Below, one piece after another: positions 11,843 to 21,309 of a stretch of 64,000 nucleotides of DNA. The number at the start of each line of letters is the position of its first letter. Position 1 is the stretch's first letter. Source of the DNA: Hydrangea macrophylla. Lineage: Eukaryota; Streptophyta; Magnoliopsida; Cornales; Hydrangeaceae. The stretch spans positions 84,754,871 through 84,818,870 of the forward strand of contig CM066994.1 in NCBI GenBank assembly GCA_033977485.1, in the 5' to 3' direction. The position numbers and the translations under genes were made by a program. The notes below the pieces were generated by a model that was given only the letters and a program-made list of their open reading frames with translations, did not search any database and was not told the DNA's origin.

Positions 11843-11999
11843 AGAGTAATGCTATGCTTTCTAATTTTCCATCCCAAATCCCCGTCCCAAATGATGTCGC
11901 AGTCGGACCACTGGATTTTGATTGTAGGATAAGTGACCTTAGAGTGATCTCATTGTCACAACATATGGGATAAGGATTTGGAAAGCATAGCATTACTCT
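11843..11999. mobile_element. 157-bp MITE inside the Helitron
   Basis: Terminal inverted repeats AGAGTAATGCTATGCTTTC and its complement at the other end, flanked by TACTAAT at 11836-11842 and 12000-12006. The 7-8 bp duplication and TIR length would suit a hAT-like or Mutator-like MITE. It has no coding capacity. Confidence 0.8.
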
Positions 12000-13239
12000 T
12001 ACTAATAAGCACATTTCTAGATGGGATTTAACTACAAAGCCGTATGTGAACCTACCATAAATTTCAATGAAGTGTATATGAGCCCAAGATTATTGATGTG
12101 GCTCCATTACGAAGTGAAAAATAATTCTCGAATTAAGATCTAAAATTGATACATTGTGGTTCTCCCACAAAATATTGATACACTGTGACAGATGGTGTTA
12201 GTTCACGACCATTAAGCAAAACAAAAACTAAATTATAGTAACATGTATTTTGTACCTTTTCATGATTTAAGATATGGAATGCTAGGTATGGCTAAAATGG
12301 TTTTGGGTAATGCTATTATAAGAAGCTTATCATATGCTAGTGTATTTAAAAAGTCAATTTAGTTTTACTATTCAATTTATAAGTATTGTTATACACAAAA
12401 CTATCTCACTTATTATTCTAATGTGACAGAAAATTTCACCATAATAGTAAAATTTCTTAAATAGTTATCGGTAGCTTAATTCAGTAGGAGCGATTATTCG
12501 AACATTGGCTGATGTGAAGTAGGCCAGAACATGCAGTTTCAAGAACCACTACTCATCTTGGAAACCAATGTCATCAATTTGACTTGAAACTATAGTAGAG
12601 TGATGGAGATAGTGAGATATGTGATATTACAACTTGAACATGAAATAAACAAATCATTCCACTGCATTGTTAATCCACACATCTAGGCTCATACTTTATG
12701 CTCAAGAACAAATCTCAGTCGTCTGTTAAGGGAGACACTTCCATGCCGTTTGATCATTTTTCCACCCATGCGCACAAATTTTCCCCAAAATAGCTGGTAC
12801 GCTCTTTTACTCTCCATTCTCCACCACCACATATCCTGGTCTCCTCTCTCCCTCTAGGAACATTTGAATTTCAAACCCTCTTTCTTCATCTCATCTGTTC
12901 CAAAACAAATACCCTCATTATTTATACCCACATATAATATTATACCCTTGGTTTCATTATGGGAGATATAGAGGAGAGAGAAGAAATGACTTTACCTAGA
13001 TTGAAGGGTATGTTCCATATACTTGGCCCTGCAACTCTATGAGATAGCATATATAAATATGCTATAGCATTGGAATTCTACAAAAACAATTAACCCTGCG
13101 ATTCTCTCACAGTTAAGTGAAATGGACGGTTCGAGTGATGCACTAATCACAGTTTTCTGTTACTTTTCTTCTACCCTGATCACATCACCTCAAACCCCAA
13201 AACCTGCACACATAATTGAAAGTTACACATGCATACTTG

Positions 13240-13242
<3 letters not shown>

Positions 13243-13284
<42 letters not shown>
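13243..13284. repeat. (GA)n microsatellite
   Basis: About 21 uninterrupted GA dinucleotides within the Helitron. Confidence 0.9.
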
Positions 13285-13287
<3 letters not shown>

Positions 13288-13828
13288 GAGAAAGAGATTG
13301 TTGTTGAGAGAGATTTATGGTAGATTAATATTATAGGGTGATAGAGAAAACTGTTGAGATGAAATCATGAAAGAGGCATGGGAGAAACTGGAAGTGGTGT
13401 GGGGGGTTTTTTAAATTAAAAATTTTTGTTTTAGGGGATTTCGAGTTTCTTATCTCTCAACTGCACATTATCAATTTTTTTTGGCTGATACACACAAGTT
13501 ATGGTAACTAGCAGTTATTTGTTGGTCTGATTATGGTTTGAAATTTAATGCAGAACTAAAGTGTGAGTGAATTAAGGAGAAAGTGGGTTATGTGAGGGAG
13601 AACTTTAAATTGTACGAGTGCCACATAGCATAAATCCTACACCTACTATCTATAAATATATATATACACACATTGTATTTATAAAACAAAAGGCATACGT
13701 GGGTTCTTGATATTGTTGGATATTGTCATGTGCCAAGCCTTATGAGAGGAAAATACATTAGTATCTATATATTTATAGATACAAATAAGATTCAGTATGT
13801 TGGTATTTACATTTCCTATAATAGCCTT

Positions 13829-13999
13829 CTCAATCGATTGAAGTTTTCACAATCGATTGACTTTATGTTCTTCTCAATCGATTGAACGTGTGCAATTTCA
13901 ATCGATTAAACCTATATCAATCGATTGAAACTCTGCCGTCCTGAATGTAAGATGTGGACCCATTTCAATCGATTAAACCCTACTTCAATCAATTGAAAG
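13829..13999. repeat. Palindrome array upstream of type-B LTR TATA box
   Basis: Seven copies of TTCAATCGATTGAA or close variants in 171 bp, ending 56 bp upstream of CTATATATATG. Confidence 0.8.
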
Positions 14000-14054
14000 T
14001 GACTGAACTTTGCCACCAAGTTTATTTCGTGTGGCTCTCCCTCACTCACCTCTC

Positions 14055-14065
14055 CTATATATATG
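14055..14065 (+). promoter_or_regulatory. Putative TATA box of type-B LTR
   Basis: CTATATATATG after a pyrimidine-rich stretch and directly downstream of the palindrome array. The following TA/CA-rich simple sequence makes the exact box uncertain. Confidence 0.4.
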
Positions 14066-14490
14066 TATCATATGTACACACACAAAAGTTTGGTATACTT
14101 TGGAGAGAGAGGTATATACAAGATTTTATATATACACATATATATACACACATACCCGTATATATATATATATCTATACACATACAAACACTCACACACA
14201 CACACACATATACACACACCCTCTCTGGAGAAGAAGAAAAAGAGCCGAGGAAGGAGAAGGAGAGAGACAGAGAACAAAGAGAATGAGAAGAAAAGAGATT
14301 GAGAGAGCTCACTGTGGACCCGAGCACCACTCGCGGCCCTCGAACGTCATCGGCATCACCGAACTTTAACGGTGAGTGCCTATACCCAGTTAGTAGCATA
14401 AATACATAGTTATATATGTGTTTCGGCAAGAAAAAATGGACCTTGAACGTACGTACAAGGTCCAGTTCAGTTTTTAGAAGAAAACAACTT

Positions 14491-14655
14491 CTTAATCGAT
14501 TGCAATGGTTTCAATCAATTGAGAACAGGACCTTTTCAATCGATTGAAATGGTTTCAATTGATTGAACTAGGACCAATCATTTCAATCAATCGAACTCGT
14601 CTCAATCGATTGCACCCAACTTCAATGGATTGAACTCAACTTTAATCGATTGAAA
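14491..14655. repeat. Second palindrome array of type-B LTR
   Basis: About eight copies of TTCAATCGATTGAA variants on the transcribed side of the LTR, equivalent to 7041-7204 in the solo copy. Confidence 0.8.
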
Positions 14656-15027
14656 TGTTTAGTTGTTTATTTCTAATGAACTATTAAGCTGATTTTATAT
14701 AATGTGTTGACTGTAAATGCGAAATTGGAATAATACACACGTTGAATAATGGGGCATATTGCATTAAACATTAGAACCCTTTGGATAATGAGATTATAAC
14801 GCTGTTAATCAAACTATAAAGCCTACATGCATTGGTAATAGGTTCATTGGCTTGGAAGGCTAATGTTATTCATGTTCAAGTGTATGATGCAATCGTGTAG
14901 ATTGTACAAGGTCGGGTGTAGGATTCTGATGAGTGGAGATAGTCAAGTGCATGAGATTTGGTTATATGTCGAGAAAGCTGGGACTGTGTGTCAGACTTCG
15001 TGGGTATAGATGTGATTGTGACAACCT

Positions 15028-15580
15028 ATATCACCTTAGTCCGATAGAGACTAAAGGAATATTACCTTAGTCCATGATAGAGGCTAAGGGATATGTCACT
15101 TTAGCCCATGGCCGAGGCTAAGGGATATTTTGGTAGTATCACATTAGTCCAAGACCAAGACGGGAAGTCTGATAGAGGCCAAGGGATACAAATCATGGGA
15201 ATGGTAATGTGGCTAGCACCCTAGTCCCGATAGAGGCTAATGGAATGTCACCTTAGTCCAAGACTGTTACGAGAGATCCGATAGAGGCTAAATGGTCACG
15301 TTAGTTCATGACTTAGACTGAGGGTTATGCCAATGCGATCATCTTAGTCCAACAGAGGCTAAAAGAATATTACATTAGTCTATGACCGAGACGGGAAGTC
15401 AGATAGAGGCTAAAGGAATATGTCAGTTTAGTCCATAACCGAGACTAAGAGGGATACATCATGAACTTAGTCCAATGGAGGCTAAAGGAATATCGCCTTA
15501 GTCCATGACCGGGATGGAAGGTCCAAGGACTAAGGGATATGTCACTTTGGTCCATAACTGAGACTGAGAGGTATACGTTA
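15028..15580 (+). repeat. Degenerate minisatellite (GATAGAGGCTAAAGGAATAT / CCTTAGTCCATGACCGAGAC)
   Basis: Roughly eight to ten imperfect copies of a two-part unit of 45-60 bp in the 3' half of the LTR. The solo copy 5485-7915 has an unrelated repeat (CTTAAAAGCGGTGGGCGG in its own sense) at the equivalent place. Confidence 0.7.
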
Positions 15581-17196
15581 TGGAAGAGATATGTATCAGG
15601 GCATGTTGGCCAGAATGGATCGAGGCATTTCGACCATAAAGTTGGGACTAGATATCGAGCTCGATAAGTCGTGATGTATATGGCTACATGCTAGGTTAAT
15701 AAGGGATTGTTGAGTAATGAGTAGTTTGGAAAGTAAAGCTACGTGCGAGATGTGGACCCAAGAGCCCATGTTATGTTTAATATTGGTTGGGACGAAGTCA
15801 CTTGTTATACATGCATTCACGAAATCGAACGATGAGATGATCTTTTAATGATGTTGTTTTATATACTACATATCTATAGATACTCCGTTAGTATTTGCAT
15901 TCACTCAGCTTTCATAGTTGACGGCGTTTTATGCCGATAGATACCCTACGTCCAGCTAGCTAGGGTTATGAAATACAGGGGAAGAGTACATGGCGAGAGG
16001 CTATGAGGAGGAAGCCTACTATGATGAGGCTCTGTTGGAGATGACTACTACGCGAGCTGAAGATCTAAAGTTGTGTCGTAGTTAGTTTATGTTTATGTTT
16101 ATGTTTCAGAGACTCTATAATAATACTAGGTTTGTAGTCGGCATATGTTGTCGTAATACTTTATTTATGCTTTTGCAAATACTTAGGGTTTGTAATAGTT
16201 TAGTATTGAACTCTGGTTTTATATATCGAACTTAGAATTTCCAAATGCGTGGTTTGATTCATTACTCTGATGATTAAACTTTATTTATGGACAATATGGT
16301 GACTTTCAACTTGTTGGGATTGTGCCCTCAAACCATTACTTTATATATGAGACATTGACATTTTAATATATGGATATCAGCTTTACATTTCATTATGTAT
16401 GTTTCTTTCATAAGATAACTGTTAATCCTTAAGTATCACAGTAAATAATTCGTGTGTGCATGAGATACATATAAGTGAGATACGAATTACTATTCTTTGA
16501 TACTTAGAATTTGTCACAGTGGATGATGAGACTGGATATCTCATTAAATTTACACTGTAGCATGATTAACTACCATTGGATGGAGTGATGAATCTCAATC
16601 ACTAGAGTATGACTCTTAGTTAATATGCTAGTGCTTCTGGTGCATTGACGGACCATGAGCTTTCCTATTGACACTTAATACTGTCAACAATTGATAGAAC
16701 TTATAACTTGTATAAGGTACGTGTTCTTAATCTTGAGACGATTATGGACATAGACTGTGGATGTGGCTGCTTTGACTTACCAATCAGTGAGGTCTATAAA
16801 AGATCAACACCTGGGTATCTTGAGTAAGTCATGTTCATAAGGTTGTGAACATATATTGTGAATGGGACTCAAGGAATGGAAGATGTAATCATTATTCAGG
16901 TTGACAGTAACAATTTATCTGACTACTTGAATATGATTATGAATGCTGACAGTAGAGGGACATTAGTAGACCATACAATTCTAGACATCGCTTCGGATTT
17001 GTTCTTTTGCGTTGGAGTTTAGTTATCATTTTATAGTGGAGTAAACGTTAACTGATCAGTTGGTTAATTTGCTGATCAAAGAGTTTGGTCATGGGAATTA
17101 ACAACTGTCTGAGCCAATAATAAAGAACCTAGGAGGTCCTACTCTTAGCTCCACCAGGATGCTTGGAAAGGCACATGAGGATCTTGTCAAGAAAGG

Positions 17197-17297
17197 TTCG
17201 ATCAATCGAAAGTGTTTCGATCGATTGAAGTCAAGACAAGTTCGATCGATCGAAGGTTCGATACCTTCTATCGATCGAAATAACTTTGATCAATTAA
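17197..17297. repeat. Palindrome array in copia solo LTR
   Basis: Five to six copies of TTCGATCGATCGAA variants, ending 23 bp upstream of the TATA box. Confidence 0.75.
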
Positions 17298-17319
17298 ATG
17301 TGAAAGTCTGTTGGGGAAT

Positions 17320-17329
17320 CTATAAATAG
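17320..17329 (+). promoter_or_regulatory. TATA box of copia solo LTR
   Basis: CTATAAATAG followed by GGCAGCTGCG, identical to the box in the LTR at 828-2298. Confidence 0.55.
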
Positions 17330-18313
17330 GGCAGCTGCGTGCAGAATTATTTTTAATTGGCGTTTTTCACTGCAGCAGCTATAGAAACTGTTTTAGGGTT
17401 TCTCAAACCTTTTCTATCCTTCTTATTAGAGATTCCACTATCTCTAGCCTCTCTGGAAGTGTTCAAAGGAGACATATGAGAGAAGACCATCTAGTGAAGG
17501 CTGCTACACCGTCAAGGAAGAAGAGAATCAGAATTGGGTTCAAGACCGTTAGGTATAAACTCTTCTCCCTCTTGTTTTACGCATCTATGGAATTGATAAG
17601 TAGTAGATCCGGGCATACCAAAAAGTTTTTTAAACTGTCTTTCTGCTGTGCATATAATTAAATTTTCAAAACCTAATTTTTCCTTCACAACTGTCATGGC
17701 CTACGGGTCCAAAAAGGAATTTATTTTCTCTATTTTTGCTACTCCAGGGCGTGACACCTTATGTGCTTATGTGATATGTGGTCGATGAATGCTCGAAAAA
17801 TGGATCATTATGTGGGGTTAATAAGGTTGGGAAGGATACAAAATCCGTTTGAAGAACGGATGTCCAAGGAATAGAAGTGACAACGGGACCAAGGGTGGTC
17901 TTCGTGTCTGAGTGATCCATTGACCCAATAGTTTGGAGACCACGATTATTGTTGACGTGCTTGAATTGTTGCATTGCACACATGTTCATCATTCAATAGC
18001 ATGTTTAGAATAACCACTAAGCATATCGCTTAAGAAAACAAAACTGTTTTTTCTGTGTGGATAACCCCTGCAAGTTCGGACCAAGGTGCGGACAGGAAAT
18101 GATTGGAAGCTCGGTGTTGGGCGGGGAATGGTGTGCTTACTCTTATGTTTGTATGTTTAAAGTTCGGTTTTAGTTGTAATGGAGTTGATAGTACTCGTGT
18201 AGTAGTTATGTTGTAATCCATAAGACCTCGTAGTTTATAACTTGTAATACTTGTAGTAGGTTTGTAATCAAGATTCATGTGTATGGTAGTGGTTAGTTTG
18301 GGCCATTACGACA

Positions 18314-20525
18314 GGTTGGAAGTGAGTCGCAAACGTTTGGTTAATGTTTGGATTATGAACAAGTGAAGGTTGTGGATGTCAAGCTCATATCCACGAAGTT
18401 TCTATGTAAATATTAGTTTTGACAAAACACGAATTTCATTGCTTTTATTTGTTTCAAAATGAGTTTAAATTCATGTTTCAATACTTAAAAATGCTTAAAT
18501 GTGTTTGGCGAGCATGTTCTTGGAAGTTTGAAAGTGTTGTGTAGTGCTTTTAAACGATTTGAGAAGTTTTTACACGTTTTAAACTTGCTCGTAGCAGTTT
18601 TTCTGCAGTTTTTAGCAACAAATACCTTGACATGTACCTAGGATCGGTCGATGGTACCCCTTGGGCTGGTTGATGGTACCTGAGTGAGTTTTAAACTTCG
18701 AAATTTTGAACTTCTATTTTCATGAAAAGGGTCCTTTAGTGTCCCTAATAAGCCCTAAAATAATTCTTTTTAATTTTGACTATTTTAAAGGTATTTTAAT
18801 GGCATTTTAGCCCCATTTTCTCTACTAGTATACTCTTCAATCAAGTAATGATTGGCAAGCTTGACTTTTAACTTTGTCAACGTTAATAATCGGTTAATTA
18901 GGTGTTAATCTTCAACCTTACACGTCCTAATCCGTGTGGGGCGGGTTGAGATATGACATACTTTCAATCATAACTTCTAGAGTGGGTAAGAAATTAGAAA
19001 CCTGCTTGGTCTCTTCCGGTTCTCTGGTGAGTTGCAATTTAGGTTGTTCATTAGGGCCTCGAATCTTCAAGATTGACAAACTTAGAATCAAATCTCGACT
19101 CAAGCCTGGCAATTCTGCTTTAAACATCAACCATTTAGGTCTTAAAAGCATTCACTGAGTGATGATGGTGGTCTGTAAAAACCAATGCCTCATCATTTCT
19201 GATTTCTGGTGATAATTCTTCCATATTGCAACGAACAATTTTAACCATTTACCTATATGATTCTTCTAGAGGGAACTGCTCTCATAGCAAATTGTAAGAA
19301 CCCATCTGATGATTGGCTGAATTCTTACTGACACAAGAAGTTACTAGAATAACAGAAGATTTGGGAAGAACGTTCACGAGAGAGAGAGAGAGAGAGAGAG
19401 AATGTTTAGAGAGAGAAAACTGAATTCTCATTTTGCATACTGAATTACAGAGCTGGTTTCAGCTTAAGAACAGATTGATCAACAGATTTACCAACCCAAA
19501 CTCTCCACCAATAGCTACATTACACGTGTAAATTCCTAACAACCAAATGCACTAATTACCGCGTATTGACAATTCTTTTACAATATTAAAACAAAATACA
19601 TAGCTTCCAACGGTAATATACCCAACGGCTGAGATGTAAGAATTTGAAATCAATGGCTGAGATTATATCTTCCACTTGGATCATTACAAAATTCAATTTA
19701 AAATTGAGCAAGCAAGCTCAAAGTGAATAGAACCTCTTCCTGAAAATAAAAAATTAAAAAACCAAAAGAAAGATAACAGCAAAAAATAAAACTGCAACTT
19801 AAAACTAGAAAGAATAAAATAGCAAGAACTCTTCCTCATTACCAAAATTTATTGCACTTTCTACACTACAATCTGCTCATACATCTCTACAAGAAAGAGA
19901 ACCAACTGATTTATAACTTATCCACCAAATAAGCTACCATAGTACCATCCAACAAATAAACAAATTTCTGTACAAATTCCTATCTACCATAGGAGTGTAG
20001 ACACAGCAGAACTCAATAACATTTAATTCCTAAAAATATTCTTACTCACCTCAATCATGCCAGCTATTATGCACTTGAACAATTCCACTGCCCCCTTCCA
20101 TTTCAGAACTGGATATACGTTGTTAGACCTAAATTAAATGGTATCAAGCGTTCGAGGAGGTCTTGAGTCCAAGTTTATGTCCCTCATTTCCATTTGCATA
20201 TCATACTTTGTTATCTGCCTCCACTATGATGGATTTCTGATTGTTGCCTCTCCACGTGCAAGACGGTTTTGCACGTGAAGTAGGGTGTTAACATATATCA
20301 TACACTATTGGGCACATTCTCTAATAGCTTAAGCTTCTGGAGCTACTAGTAACTTACCAGTCCCACTACTGCATTTAAATTTCTCCAAAATTTTGACCCA
20401 TATTGTTTCTCAATTGGTTCCTAAGTTAAGTAATTCTATGGATACATAATGTTATGTCCGCCAAGTAGGTTTCAAACTGATCTTAAAGGAGCACAACTCA
20501 CTGGTTTCCAAGTGACGAGACAAGT
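18314..20525. other. Intergenic and host-gene 3' flank, no gene seen
   Basis: No credible reading frame. A GGTACC-containing repeated phrase (CGATGGTACC, TGATGGTACC) is at 18650-18685 and a short (GA)n tract at 19379-19402. The part next to 20525 should hold the 3' UTR of the minus-strand host gene, but I could not choose a polyadenylation site. A TRIM-like fragment lies at 20130-20355. Confidence 0.4.
20130..20355 (+). repeat. TRIM/SMART-like dispersed repeat fragment
   Basis: Contains the phrases CTCCACGTGCAAGACGG, GTGTTAACATATATCATACA and AGCTTAAGCTTCTGGAGC, which recur in the same orientation and order at 57480-57780 in intron 2. A decayed ATGGTATCAAGCG resembles a primer-binding site. 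Confidence 0.5.
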
Positions 20526-21309
20526 TCACTTTCCCTCGGGGCCTTGTGATGTACTTTCAATCCTAACTTGCTCGTACGCTTTCAAAGCCTCCGAACTGTA
20601 ATTCCCCAAAGCCTCAAAAATCGGAACCAGACCTGCTTGTAAACTACTAGAAGCTTTCCTACGCACTAATTTTACAGCCTCCTTATGCTTTTCTCTCTCT
20701 CCATCTAATCTCTTTCTCATCGAATCTAAATCCACCTTCAGATCATCCATTGATGAGACTCCACTTTCTGATAGAACAATTGAATCTTGGTCATTTTCCG
20801 TTCTTCCCCTCTCCATGCGAAGTGTTCTAAGTCGTCTCTCAAAATCCTTCGATATGTATTCTGCTTTGACCCTCCTGTTTTGCTCCACATATTGTTTCTC
20901 CAATAACTTCTGTAAGCTCGAAGCAAAACTATGCACTGAATTTTCCACACCCATTTCTGAAACGGTTTCCATAGCTTGGACCCAATCATTGGCAATTAAG
21001 AAAACCGGAGGAGCTCCAAGACGTCCTGGGGAGAAGGGAATTACTCCGTCAGGTGTTTCTTCAGGTTCATAAAGAAGGCACCTAAAAAGCCACCCATTTA
21101 AGGACTCTATGAATGATTTCTGAGTGTTAATCCAATCCTTGAAACAGGTGCACCAAGTTAGGAGCTCCACTTCTAATTCAAGAGTAGCCCTCAGGCTCGA
21201 ATCTCTTCGAAAGCCAGTTTTGGCTCTCAAACTTTGAGCTTTGCTGTCCATGATAGCTTGGAACTGCTTCTGGTGGCATTTGAGCATGGACTTCCACATC
21301 CTTATTAGC
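20526..21309 (-). CDS. Exon 4 of DUF630/DUF632 gene (end of DUF632, C-terminus)
   Basis: The acceptor TTTGCAG precedes GCTAATAAGGATG ([13 protein letters not shown]). It encodes the last 261 residues and the stop TGA at 20526-20528. The final 130 residues are charged and helical. Confidence 0.85.

Larger units (their letters stand above)
11785..13779 (-). mobile_element. Nonautonomous Helitron, about 2.0 kb
   Basis: On the minus strand it begins TCTATAAAT at 13779 and ends with a hairpin (CCCGTGCATAGCACGGG) 7 bases before CTAG at 11785. It is inserted between A and T without target duplication. Removing it restores an alignment between the interrupted LTR and the solo copy at 5485-7915, which supports both ends. 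It has no Rep/helicase frame, so it is nonautonomous. It contains a MITE and a (GA)n tract. Confidence 0.75.
16312..17687 (+). repeat. Copia solo LTR, 1376 bp, TSD CAACT
   Basis: It starts TGTTGGGATTGTGCCC and ends TTCCTTCA, with CAACT at 16307-16311 and 17688-17692. It aligns with the LTR at 828-2298. No internal sequence remains, so it is a solo LTR. It is inserted about 70 bp from the end of the type-B LTR, which continues after it. Confidence 0.9.
11742..17756 (+). repeat. Solo gypsy-type LTR (type B), TSD CCTTA, carrying two insertions
   Basis: It starts TGTAATGCCC and ends GGGCGTGACA. CCTTA is present at 11737-11741 and 17757-17761. After removing the Helitron (11785-13779) and the copia solo LTR (16312-17687 plus one 5-bp duplication) about 2.64 kb remain, comparable to the 2.43 kb solo copy at 5485-7915, with which it aligns. 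It contains palindrome arrays at 13829 and 14491, a TATA box at 14055 and a tandem repeat block at 15028-15580. Confidence 0.85.
10718..18313 (+). repeat. 3' LTR (type A) of the chromovirus, split by a nested solo LTR
   Basis: It starts TGTAACACCTGTACC after the polypurine tract. Sequence of this LTR runs to 11741 and resumes at 17762 after the inserted type-B LTR. A plausible terminus, CCATTACGACA, lies at 18313, giving about 1.58 kb for the LTR itself. The start is well supported, the end is an inference. It is noncoding. The GA-rich stretch at 11275-11330 belongs to it. Confidence 0.6.

Noticed and set aside
18927..19158. 74-residue frames on both strands
   Set aside because: Mutually overlapping, no recognised motif, no promoter or splice context.
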